A DNA stretch of 27,148 bases from Ceratorhiza oryzae-sativae. Its lineage: Eukaryota > Basidiomycota > Agaricomycetes > Cantharellales > Ceratobasidiaceae. Shown piece after piece: positions 15,957 to 24,532 of this stretch. Numbering within the stretch: the stretch's first letter is position 1; each line of letters starts with the position of its first letter. The notes under the pieces were generated by a model, which was given only the letters and a program-made list of their open reading frames with translations, had not been told where the DNA came from and made no database searches. The stretch is from the NCBI GenBank assembly GCA_030998015.1, contig JARWMV010000182.1:1-27148 (forward strand), written 5' to 3'. The translations under genes were made by a program, and so were the position numbers.

Positions 15957-15995
15957 TGAATATAGCAATAGGAATGCAATCATAAGCGCGAATAG
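15957..15995 (-). pseudogene. Displaced second copy of the atp9 3' end
   Basis: Encodes LFALMIAFLLLYS, identical in protein to the last 13 codons of atp9 at 17926-17967. The two differ at three nucleotides, all synonymous (ATA/ATT, GCT/GCA, TTA/CTA). The stop codon is lost: after TCA the sequence goes TAC CCC CGC into a family E element. It lies right after the stop of the GIY-YIG HEG. This is the arrangement left when a HEG arrives with its own copy of a gene's 3' end and pushes the resident end downstream. Confidence 0.9.
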
Positions 15996-16224
15996 ACAAA
16001 AATTGGGCAAATAGAAGTAAAAAGAATAACTAAGACCGTTTTACAGTTATAACATATCTGCCTTTATATGGTTTGGGGTTTTCCCTTTTTTCTCTTCTAA
16101 TTAAAGTAGTGAAACTTGCTCCAATATTTCGCGCGGCTTCTCTTATAGATGGGTACTCTGTTGTAAGATTATTTTCCAAGTCAAGTACTTCAACACCAAA
16201 TCCTGTGTTATTAGGTTTAGGTAT

Positions 16225-16268
16225 TGCGAGGTACCCCGGACCCCCGAGGTTCCGGGGTACCTCGGAAT
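16225..16268. repeat. J-type hairpin read in frame in the GIY-YIG gene
   Basis: TTGCGAGGTACCCCGG ... CCGGGGTACCTCGGAATC. It is translated as roughly DSEVPRNLGGPGYLAI without breaking the frame. The same flanks (ATTGC and GGAATC) surround related stems at 3190, 14100, 17178, 20798, 22550 and 25999. Confidence 0.85.
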
Positions 16269-16486
16269 CAGGCTCCCGATTTTTTGCAGCTTCACTCAAT
16301 TTTGCTCTTGTTTCTGGAGAGACTATTTTACCGAACATTGGGTTATTAATACCCATTCGGCTCTCACTCATTGCTTTACGAACTTCCAATGAATGGCTTC
16401 TTCCAAGAGCTGATTTAACTATTTTAGCGATACTTTCAGGGGCATGTTTGTAACCTAACGAGTTACCTGCATTTTGAAGAATATGA

Positions 16487-16696
16487 CCCGTGCACGCCTG
16501 CGAACGCCTTGGCTTGCCAAGGCGGCCCTGGCGTGCGCGCGGCTCGCCGCGAACGCGGCCTCGTTAACAATGCCCACGGGTCGTTGACCCTCCGCTTTAT
16601 TACCCCTGCCAAGACGTGCGCTAAAGCGCAGTTCTCTAGGCAGGGCGGCTGAAATCTTGGGTTACACCTAAGATTTTAGCCGATAGAGCGGGGGCA
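16487..16696 (+). repeat. Family E element (short form) with nested C unit
   Basis: Inserted in the GIY-YIG gene between codons for PEYN and ILQNAG; removal rejoins GAG TAT AAT to ATT CTT CAA in frame. TATGA precedes it on the plus strand. Confidence 0.9.
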
Positions 16697-16781
16697 TTAT
16701 ACTCAGGATTCATTGTTTTGATAAAGTGATCTTCTCGAGGTAGTAAATCTTCTTCATCCACAAATTCAAGTCCTCTAGCTG

Positions 16782-16818
16782 AAATTGTTGCACGTACGTG
16801 CAACAACTTCACGCTTGA
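16782..16818 (+). repeat. Family F hairpin, partial
   Basis: TTGTTGCACGTACGTGCAAC followed by AACTTCACGCTTGAGGCGGA, in the GIY-YIG gene between NFALA and LEFVDEE. The second GIY-YIG copy has no insertion here. Confidence 0.88.
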
Positions 16819-16872
16819 GGCGGAACTGCTAAGGCAAAATTACCTATACCGTATTTAAGTATAGATCTAACT

Positions 16873-17044
16873 CCGCCGGCGTTAGAGGGAATCCTAAAGA
16901 TTCCCTCGTAGAAAATGACGACCGTTCGTCATTTTCAGCCGGCGGCTAAATATCGATATTATGCCGCGCACTAGCAATCGCAAACGGTTGCGATTGCTCA
17001 CGTTGGTTGGTGGGACAAGTCCCACCAGCAACTAACGCGCGCGG
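16873..17044 (-). repeat. Family A hairpin element (A12)
   Basis: Full-length copy in the GIY-YIG gene after SKSNT; shared site with 15488-15659. Confidence 0.97.
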
Positions 17045-17070
17045 GTATTAGATTTGGATTTACAGTATGA

Positions 17071-17316
17071 CCCGTGCACGCCTGCGAACGCCTTGGCTTA
17101 AGCCAAGCAAGCTTGGCTCATATTGACCTTAAGGTCAATGTAAGCCAAGGCGGCCCTGGCGTGCGCGCGGCGTCTGATTCCGAGGTACCCTGGAACTTAA
17201 AGTTCCAGGGTACCTCGCAATACCTCGCCGCGAACGCGGCCTCGATATCCATTACCCCTCGGGTCAACAGCATGTATTTATATATAAATACAATGCTGGT
17301 TGACCCTAAGCGGGGG
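17071..17316 (+). repeat. Family E element (long form) with 5-bp target duplication
   Basis: Flanked by TATGA on the left (17066-17070) and on the right (17317-17321). Removing the element and one TATGA gives minus-strand codons QDSYCKSKSNT, matching QDSYYKSRTNT of the uninterrupted second copy. Confidence 0.93.
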
Positions 17317-17456
17317 TATGAATCTTGGAAATAATCATTAACTCGATTTCCCAAATCAACAGCACTTCCTATGTAAAATTTACCATTTAAAAGATTTATC
17401 CAACAATATATTCCAGATTTACCTCTTAGTTGTTTAGACATTTACTCTAGGGCAGC

Positions 17457-17628
17457 CCGCCGGCGTTAGAGGGAATCCTAAAGATTCCCTCGTAGAAAAT
17501 GACGACCGTTCGTCATTTTCAGCCGGCGGCTAAATATCGATATTATGCCGCGCACTAGCAATCGCAAACGGTTGCGATTGCTCACGTTGGTTGGTGGGAC
17601 AAGTCCCACCAGCAACTAACGCGCGCGG
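17457..17628 (-). repeat. Family A hairpin element (A13)
   Basis: Full-length copy between the N-terminal extension and the GIY motif of the GIY-YIG gene. Confidence 0.97.
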
Positions 17629-17635
17629 GCTGGCT

Positions 17636-17730
17636 GAAATTGTTGCACGTACGTGCAACAACTTCACGCTTGTAGAGGAGACGTCTGTGTGCGGCTTAAG
17701 CCGTACACAGACGGATCCGAAGCTTGAGTT
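17636..17730 (+). repeat. Family F hairpin pair
   Basis: TTGTTGCACGTACGTGCAAC, then GTCTGTGTGCGG/CCGTACACAGAC, ending GAAGCTTGAGTTAAA. Same as 14193-14300. Confidence 0.9.
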
Positions 17731-17925
17731 AAACACTTCGCGCACTTAAAACATCAGTAAACAATTTAGGGGCCTCAGTAATAAAAGTCGGCAATGCTAA
17801 ATTTAAATTGGGATTATCTACATTTGGGTTAACAGATGTTGAATAATTCTTATTTGAAACCAATAAATCTATTAGATTGACCCTTGGGAGGGGTTTAGTC
17901 AATAGGTTATAATTTTTCATGGTTG

Positions 17926-17967
17926 TTATGAATATAGCAATAAGAAAGCTATCATAAGCGCGAATAG
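17926..17967 (-). CDS. atp9: ATP synthase subunit 9, exon 2
   Basis: Encodes LFALMIAFLLLYS and TAA: the end of the second transmembrane helix of the c-ring subunit. The intron before it ends in G (ACTG|CTATTC). Joined to exon 1 it gives a 73-residue protein, normal for the family. A GIY-YIG HEG begins six bases after the stop. By comparison with known cases this may be an end brought in by the HEG, since a synonymous second copy lies beyond the HEG. Confidence 0.95.
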   Translation of the reverse strand, partial: LFALMIAFLLLYS

Positions 17968-18880
<913 letters not shown>

Positions 18881-19386
18881 TCAATAAGGTTCTTAAACTA
18901 ACGTCTAAATTTTGTTTTTTTTTCATACATAATATGATCCTATTAAAGACCTATTTTGTACAACATCATGCTTGGCATTCTATCTTTCAATAACTCTGGT
19001 AAAACAGGTAAAGATTTAGATAAAATTCTGACTACCTTTCCGTCTCCATGTTTATGGATAGAACATACTAAGTTGAAATTATCTTCAAGAGCTCGAACTA
19101 AAAGTTGAACTTCCCTCAAAGTAAAGCAATTTGTAGCTAATGTTACTCGTCTACTTTTATTGCAAAAACTTCCATCATCGCAGATCAGATAACATAACCC
19201 CAATGGAGTCAATAATTCACCTATGTTATTAGGAATAATTTTTATTCCAGTTGGAGAGTAAAAAGGTTCACAGAATTCTCTTATGCATGGCAAGGAGTAT
19301 GTAGTAAATTTTATTGTTTCATACACATTCCCAGTGTTTTTGTGTTGTAGGGAAATTTCATTTTTGGGGACTTGAGGACAATAGGC

Positions 19387-19558
19387 CCGCGCGCGTTAGT
19401 TGCTGGTGGGACTTGTCCCACCAACCAACGTGAGCAATCGCAACCGTTTGCGATTGCTAGTGCGCGGCATAATATCGATATTTAGCCGCCGGCTGAAAAT
19501 GACGAACGGTCGTCATTTTCTACGAGGGAATCTTTAGGATTCCCTCTAACGCCGGCGG
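19387..19558 (+). repeat. Family A hairpin element (A15)
   Basis: Copy in the LAGLIDADG gene upstream of atp9; counterpart of 91-262. Confidence 0.97.
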
Positions 19559-19576
19559 AAGTCATACAAATGATAA

Positions 19577-19706
19577 CCAAAAACACCCCCAAACATGTGC
19601 AGCTACGCTGCATTGTTTGGGGGTGGTTTTGGCCAAGCCTGTAAGGCCCAAAACCACCGTAAAGGTGTTTTTGGAAACACCTTTAGGTGGTTTTGGGCCC
19701 TACGGG
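19577..19706. repeat. Family D hairpin pair
   Basis: Counterpart of 281-410, in the LAGLIDADG gene upstream of atp9 after HKAYL. Confidence 0.9.
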
Positions 19707-20044
19707 CAGATAGGCTTTATGACAAATTCCTTGTTTAAACCGGAATCTAGTATTGTTACCTCGCTTATTAGCCCATAAATCTCCTAAAATCAATCCAACT
19801 AAGATTTGCTGCAATTCATCAGGAATTGTGAATTGGTTTTGCTGCTCTCTAGTAAACCGTTTGACTTTAGGTTTATCTTCATCTGATGGAGCTATTAAAC
19901 TACTAGAAGAAAATAAATAAAAAATGCTGTAGCACAAAAAGATAATGAAAGTGGCAAACTTGTCACTATCTCTTTTATGAAATTAGTTAAATAAGGTAAA
20001 CCTATAGAATTTTCTAGGCTATATCTTAGTATGCCTGATGTTTT

Positions 20045-20065
20045 TCCGATATATTTAGCAGCTGC
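20045..20065 (-). pseudogene. Displaced atp9 5'-end fragment
   Basis: Encodes AAAKYIG, matching the start of atp9 at 20 of 21 bases; the difference (GCA for GCC) is synonymous. The start codon side is cut by a family A element at 20066. The frame runs on 49 codons through non-atp9 sequence to a stop just before the LAGLIDADG gene. It looks like the resident 5' end separated from atp9 when the HEG inserted. Confidence 0.7.
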
Positions 20066-20237
20066 CCGCGCGCGTTAGTTGCTGGTGGGACTTGTCCCAC
20101 CAACCAACGTGAGCAATCGCAACCGTTTGCGATTGCTAGTGCGCGGCATAATATCGATATTTAGCCGCCGGCTGAAAATGACGAACGGTCGTCATTTTCT
20201 ACGAGGGAATCTTTAGGATTCCCTCTAACGCCGGCGG
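20066..20237 (+). repeat. Family A hairpin element (A16)
   Basis: Counterpart of 770-941, against the displaced atp9 5' fragment. Confidence 0.97.
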
Positions 20238-20408
20238 AGTATTTATTAGAGATCCGAAACTAACGGCTGTGTTTTTTTGTTTTTAAAATAGGTACTTTTA
20301 GAAACCTATTTCCAACTCTCTGATCGCGCCTTTAGGCGCGGCCTAAGCGCTGAGGACTCCTAAATTGGGGGGTGATTTGCGCAGGCAAATCTACACCCCC
20401 AATTTGGG

Positions 20409-20507
20409 GTTATATTGCATCATGCTAGGCATTTGAAATTTTAATAGTTCTTGTAACATGGCTGTTGATTTACCTGAAATTTTAATTACATGACCATTTC
20501 CATGTTT
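20409..20507 (-). pseudogene. LAGLIDADG C-terminal fragment
   Basis: HGNGHVIKISGKSTAMLQEL then FQMPSMMQYN, the last third of a LAGLIDADG_2 protein, related to but different from the HEG at 18943. Its upstream part is replaced by A and E elements; the copy at 1113-1211 has a different upstream part. Confidence 0.75.
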
Positions 20508-20679
20508 CCGCGCGCGTTAGTTGCTGGTGGGACTTGTCCCACCAACCAACGTGAGCAATCGCAACCGTTTGCGATTGCTAGTGCGCGGCATAATATCGAT
20601 ATTTAGCCGCCGGCTGAAAATGACGAACGGTCGTCATTTTCTACGAGGGAATCTTTAGGATTCCCTCTAACGCCGGCGG
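20508..20679 (+). repeat. Family A hairpin element (A17)
   Basis: Counterpart of 1212-1383; its right end is the end of the large repeat. Confidence 0.97.
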
Positions 20680-20925
20680 GACCCGTGCACGCCTGCGAAC
20701 GCCTTGGCTTAAGCCAAGCAAGCTTGGCTCATATTGACCTTAAGGTCAATAATCAAGCCAAGGCGGCCCTGGCGTGCGCGCGGCGTCTGATTCCGAGGTA
20801 CCCTGGAACTTAAAGTTCCAGGGTACCTCGCAATACCTCGCCGCGAACGCGGCCTCGATAACCATACCCACGGGTCAACAGCATGTATTTATATATAAAT
20901 ACAATGCTGGTTGACCCTAAGCGGG
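20680..20925 (+). repeat. Family E element (long form)
   Basis: Directly abuts A17 on the left and is followed by TATGA on the right. Only one TATGA remains, so the left flank was lost by recombination with A. Confidence 0.9.
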
Positions 20926-20968
20926 GGTATGATAAGTCCCCTGCCGCCCACGGCCGCTTTACCGATCT

Positions 20969-21020
20969 ACCGGCAAAAAGTCCTAGGTATAATTAATTGT
21001 ACCTAGGCTTTTTGCAGGGG
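20969..21020. repeat. Isolated AT/GC stem-loop
   Basis: Arms GCAAAAAGTCCTAGGTA and TACCTAGGCTTTTTGC around ATAATTAATTG. A single-copy palindrome in this window. Confidence 0.8.
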
Positions 21021-21395
21021 AGGTATTATCAACACCTAAATTAGCATCTGGAGAGATTTCGATGCTTTGACTCGTTAAAGTCCCATAAAATAGATGACTA
21101 AGAATAACTATATCACGCTTGAGGCGGAGCTGCGATCGTAGGCGGGCACGGGTCAGATCCTATTGACTGAATATAAACCACACCTGAGAAAAGTGCAGCG
21201 ATATAAAGTAGAACATTAGTTTCCATTCTCCAACGCTCTCTGATCGCGCCTTTAGGCGCGGCCTAAGCGCTGAAGACTCATAAATTGGGGGTGATTTGCG
21301 CAGGCAAATCTACACCCCCAATTTGGGGTAATAAAAAAAGGAAATATTCGAAGAGAAGGTAGCACAATGGCCAAAATAAAAATAAGACCCGTTCT
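21010..21395 (-). other. Open hydrophobic fragments, possibly HEG leader remains
   Basis: Minus-strand pieces separated by hairpins: GLIFILAIVLPSLRIFPFFI; METNVLLYIAALFSGVVYIQ SIGS; IVILSHLFYGTLTSQSIEIS. The FSxxVYxQSxxSD pattern resembles the segment just before motif 1 in the chimeric HEG (FSICFVYTQSFTSD, about 1640). The remains may therefore be the leader of a HEG whose body was replaced by repeats at 20508-20930. Not assigned to a known gene. Confidence 0.35.
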
Positions 21396-21415
21396 CGCCT
21401 GGATCAGCGCAGGGC

Positions 21416-21515
21416 GCTGGCCCGGGCGTCTGATTCCGACGGAATCAGACGCCGCGCGCACGCCAGGGCCGCCTTGGCTTAAGCCAGGGCGTTCGCAGGC
21501 GTGCTCGGGTCAAAA
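21416..21515 (-). repeat. Family E element, truncated
   Basis: Only the GCGTCTGATTCC and CGCGCGCACGCC ... GCCTTGGC arms remain. Confidence 0.85.
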
Positions 21516-21564
21516 AGCATTATAACCTACTAGAGGGTAGCTGTAGCGGCCAACGGAAGAGCTA

Positions 21565-21648
21565 CGGACATGGTGAGATTCGAACTCACGACTCTTTTGG
21601 AGTAATCGTTTTCAAGACGACCGTATTCAACCACTCTACCACATGTCC
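21565..21648 (-). tRNA. trnS: tRNA-Ser (UGA)
   Basis: An 84-nt class II tRNA on the minus strand. Acceptor GGACATG/CATGTCC is fully paired. Anticodon stem GTCGT/ACGAT holds loop CTTGAAA with anticodon TGA. A long variable arm (ACTC/GAGT) and T arm GTGAG/CTCAC with loop TTCGAAT complete it. The discriminator is G. It decodes UCN serine codons. It stands alone among repeats. Confidence 0.95.
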
Positions 21649-22850
21649 TATTTTCTTTTTAACCCCCCTCTGCAGAGCGCAAAGGGGACCATTTGCGCGG
21701 TAGGCTGAATAGCCTTGTTGTTTCTCTTACCTTTCAGCATCTACCCCCCAAACAATGCAGCGCAAGCTGCATATGTTTGGGGGTCACCTGCGTCTGTGGT
21801 CGTGTTCCAGGAACACGGCCGCAGACGGGAAGAGGTAAAACAAAAACAACCTCTGCCGAGGGCCCTAATCAACGGAAGATGACGTGTCCTCTAGCTGAAA
21901 TTGTTGCACGTACGTGCAACAACTTCACGCTTGTAGAGGAGACGTCTGTGTGCGGCTTAAGCCGTACACAGACGGATCCGTCGCTTGAGGCGGAACTACC
22001 CACCATCCGGAAAGTAGGGGAGCCTTTTCCTAGGAAAATCGAACCGTGGGGCTTTTATGAACACAAATATTACACAAATTTATTTGACCCCGCCCCCATA
22101 TAGTCATCGCTAGCCATGGGCTAAAGCCCATGGCTACGCGCGGTCCCTGCTCGCTCATCGAAGATGTCCGGCAGGGACGCTCTAAAACGATGGCCATATA
22201 ATTATATGGGGGGTAGCTCTTCCCAATACAGGGAACTTCTTCTCGGAAAGGGTAGAATATTCACCCTCATGCTTCGGAGCCGTCTGTGTACGGCTTAAGC
22301 CGCACACAGACGTCTCCTCTACAAGCGTGAAATTGTTGCACGTACGTGCAACAACTTCTAGGGGACGGGTCGGGAAGAGCGCGGTAAAGACTTAACAAAT
22401 TTTGGGAGCAATAGCCATTCATCATTACATGCCCCGAAGGGCCCGAAAGGGATGATGGCCCCGAAGGGAAATAATCTTCGCTTCCTTTTTAAGTTGAAGT
22501 CCAAGAAGCTAAAAAAATATAGCCCGCGGCAGTAAGGACTTTGATTCCGAGGTAGCCTGGAACCTCGGGGGTCCAGGCTACCTCGCAATACCCCGCCTCC
22601 TGGATCTCTAGAGATCCAGGGAGCGGAGCTGCCCTAGAGGGACTGGATGTCGCGGATCCGCCGATTACGATCGTGCTAGCACGATCCTCCATCGGAATAA
22701 TTGACGGAAGTTGATCTGGTCAGACCAACTGACTTTTTTGCAGACGTCAATTTTCCATCGGCGGCATCTCTTTTAAAAACTTTTGCTATTTTTATAAACT
22801 ATATTTCTCCTCGTTTTACCGTCTCGTGTCAACATCGTTCCGTGGTTTGC
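21649..22850. other. Repeat-filled spacer upstream of tRNA-Ser
   Basis: No gene recognised. It holds a D-type stem (21742-21786), F units at 21893-21990 (+) and 22277-22358 (-), a GCCATGGGCTAAAGCCCATGGC stem (about 22111-22133), a GCAGGGACGC stem related to 13215-13255, H at 22523-22631 and G at 22650-22686. Open plus-strand frames here are translated repeats. Confidence 0.65.
22523..22686 (+). repeat. H and G hairpin units
   Basis: H (GATTCCGAGGTAGCCTGG, CTGGATCTCTAGAGATCCAG) as at 14095-14190, but followed here by G (CGGATCCGCCGATTACGATC) after a short linker and without the F unit found between them at 14193-14320. Confidence 0.88.
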
Positions 22851-22886
22851 TTCCATGCAAGATTTATAAAATCTTGCTGGACCTGT
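22851..22886 (-). pseudogene. 36-nt fragment of the cox3 HEG leader
   Basis: Identical to 25569-25604 and reads TGPARFYKSCME on the minus strand. It is cut by a family A element at 22889. A few in-frame codons follow (ANHGTMLTRDGKTRR). Confidence 0.7.
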
Positions 22887-22888
22887 AT

Positions 22889-23110
22889 CCGCCGGCGTTA
22901 GAGGGAATCCTCAGATGAGGTAGCCTTGACCATGAGTCTCATGGTCCAGGCTACCTCCCATAAAGATTCCCTCGTAGAAAATGACGACCGTTCGTCATTT
23001 TCAGCCGGCGGCTAAATATCGATATTATGCCGCGCACTAGCAATCGCAAACGGTTGCGATTGCTCACGTTGGTTGGTGGGACAAGTCCCACCAGCAACTA
23101 ACGCGCGCGG
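22889..23110 (-). repeat. Family A element with nested hairpin (A18)
   Basis: 222 bp, nested form, next to the 36-nt HEG leader fragment. Confidence 0.97.
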
Positions 23111-24058
23111 GCCCCCGCTCTATCGTCGGCCCTGGCACCTAGGTTATCCCTAGGATTTACAGAGAGTAGGCTCGTCGCCTGAAGGGCGGCCTCGTGTACT
23201 GTAACCTCCGTGGAGGAGTATGCCGCGGTAAAGACGGCAAGGCACCGCCCGTGTAGGATCATGGATTTGGAGATCTTCGGGATGTAGATTAATCCCCATC
23301 TGAAAGACGGGAGGCTTTGCACTCCAAAATTTATTCCTCCACCGAAAGGATAACTTGTGACCCCCAATAAGGCAATGGCCTCCCAATGCGTCACAAACGT
23401 ATTGGGGGGGGCCATTACCTACACCAATCCTTGACATTTCCTAAGGAATTGTCAAGGAATGGCAGTTTGGGGTCAACAGCATGTATTTATATATAAATAC
23501 AATGCTGGATGACCCTACACGCATCGGCTGAAATCTTGGTTTACACCTAAGATTTGGCCGATGCGTGGGGGGTCAATGGCGCCACAAGTTTTGTGGCGCG
23601 CATTGCAATCATTGGGGGTCTTCTGTCATTTGGTGGTGATTCCACCTCCAAGCGCGGCCTTTACCGGGAGCTAACGAAAAACGCTAAAATTATCAGCGTA
23701 TTGACTGTTCGGTCGTCTGTGATGTCCGACAGCCAACCGCTCTTAGGCCGCCCTGCGGGCGATCAAAGAGCGCGGAGGGAAAAAGTTCACGGTTACCGTC
23801 CGGTCAACAAAGTTAACACGAGACGGTAAACTTAGGTACCCGCCGATGGAGGATCGTGCTAGCACGATCGTAATCGCCGGATCCGCGGCATACTGCCGCG
23901 GGGTACCCTTCGGTACCCTTCCAGTCATTGTCTGTTATACACAATTAGCTTTGAGGGAACCAAAGTAAGGGGTTCCAGTAATTAATAAGGGGATTATTGT
24001 TAAATTAAATAAAGAGTTAGGAATAAAACTTAAATTTATGTCTACGAAAACCAATGAG
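23111..24058. other. Repeat-filled spacer downstream of cox3
   Basis: No gene recognised. It contains several short stems, the 264-bp repeat (23357-23620), a stem set related to 13700-13800 and 15040, half of family B (GCCGCCCTGCGGGC, 23740-23779), G reversed (23850-23887), and AT-rich sequence from 23930. Confidence 0.6.
23357..23620. repeat. 264-bp composite hairpin repeat (I2)
   Basis: Second copy of 2499-2762, same orientation, no visible differences. Here it lies in a spacer. Confidence 0.93.
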
Positions 24059-24118
24059 TTAAGATCCCCACCAATAAACTGACACAAATAAAAACAACCA
24101 TACTACATCAACAAAATC
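24059..24118 (-). CDS. cox3: Cytochrome c oxidase subunit 3, last exon
   Basis: Encodes DFVDVVWLFLFVSVYWWGS and TAA, the C-terminal helix of COX3 (family pattern HFVDVVWLFLFVSIYWWG). The Asp start is set by similarity; the true 3' splice site may be a few bases away. It begins only 19 bases after the stop codon of a LAGLIDADG HEG. A decayed copy of the same segment lies at 25619-25770, upstream of that HEG. Confidence 0.92.
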   Translation of the reverse strand, partial: DFVDVVWLFLFVSVYWWGS

Positions 24119-24233
24119 GGTTTTAATTGCACATAAACTAATTAATTTTATAAACCATTGAACTGGGCATATACGGTCTTACTATATTTGCCAATTGTGT
24201 TGTAGAAGACGACCAAACATATATTCGGTTTCT

Positions 24234-24532
24234 GGGCAGCCGCATAGCGCGCTGCTGGGCAGCCGCATAGCGCGCTGCTGGGCAGCCGCATAGCGCGCTG
24301 CTGGGCAGCCGCATAGCGCGCTGCTGGGCAGCCGCATAGCGCGCTGCTGGGCAGCCGCATAGCGCGCTGCTGGGCAGCCGCATAGCGCGCTGCTGGGCAG
24401 CCGCATAGCGCGCTGCTGGGCAGCCGCATAGCGCGCTGCTGGGCAGCCGCATAGCGCGCTGCTGGGCAGCCGCATAGCGCGCTGCTGGGCAGCCGCATAG
24501 CGCGCTGCTGGGCAGCCGCATAGCGCGCTGCT
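24234..24532. repeat. 23-bp hairpin unit, 13 perfect tandem copies
   Basis: Exactly 299 bp, 13 identical units with no spacer. Each unit folds: GCAGC/GCTGC and CGC/GCG with a TAT loop and one bulged G on the minus strand. All three minus frames are open. The array follows codons ATT CAT TCT of the cox3 HEG. A single copy with one base change lies at 4600-4622 after GCT CAT TCT of another HEG. Because 23 is not a multiple of three, each unit shifts the frame; 12 or 15 copies would be in frame, 13 is not. Confidence 0.98.

Larger units (their letters stand above)
16030..17920 (-). pseudogene. GIY-YIG homing endonuclease downstream of atp9, split by repeats
   Basis: N-terminal part from ATG 17920 (MKNYNLLTKPLPRVNLIDLL, with NYSTSVNPNVDNPN). 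After F and A elements comes GKSGIYCWINLLNGKFYIGS (the GIY and YIG motifs) and VDLGNRVNDYFQDSY. After E: CKSKSNT. After A: RSILKYGIGNFALA. After F: LEFVDEEDLLPREDHFIKTM, NPEYN. After E: ILQNAGNSLGYKHAPESIAK and NUMOD3-like repeats (MSESRMGINNPMFGK, SPETRAKLSEAAKN), then a NUMOD1-like tail to TAG 16030. Each piece is open and in order. A short hairpin of the GAGGTAC type at 16225-16268 is read through in frame. Removing the E element at 17071-17316 with one TATGA restores the frame exactly. Confidence 0.88.
18943..19937 (-). pseudogene. LAGLIDADG homing endonuclease upstream of atp9, split by repeats
   Basis: N-terminal part: IAPSDEDKPKVKRFTREQQN, motif 1 ILVGLILGDL, then GNNTRFRFKQGICHKAYL. 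A family D pair (19577-19706) and a family A element (19387-19558) follow, with YHLYDF between. Then YCPQVPKNEISLQHKNTGNV runs on to motif 2 (LGLCYLICDDGSF), NFNLVCSIHKHGDGKV, and PSMMLYKIGL before TAA at 18943. It is a LAGLIDADG_2 protein collinear with the intact intron 2 HEG of cob, and lies 68 bp before the atp9 start. No group I core was found with it, so it looks like a free-standing HEG. Confidence 0.85.
19297..20679. repeat. Large direct repeat, copy 2
   Basis: Matches 1-1383 without visible differences. Here the right end is joined to a family E element instead of the chimeric HEG. Confidence 0.95.

Noticed and set aside
16073..16453. 126-codon plus-strand open frame
   Set aside because: It is the reverse of the GIY-YIG C-terminal part, which has recognisable motifs on the minus strand.
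21693..22103. 136-codon plus-strand open frame
   Set aside because: Made of translated D and F hairpins and spacer; no domain and no relation to neighbouring genes.
23098..23437. Minus-strand open frames upstream of the 264-bp repeat
   Set aside because: Composed mostly of hairpin sequence; no recognisable protein segment.
24138..24521. Small cysteine/alanine-rich repeat proteins read from the array
   Set aside because: All three minus frames of a 23-bp unit are open simply because it has no stop; only the flanking LAGLIDADG parts are protein-like.
24234..24532. The 23-bp tandem array as a CRISPR array
   Set aside because: There are no spacers between units, the units are contiguous, and the array lies inside a mitochondrial homing endonuclease gene.
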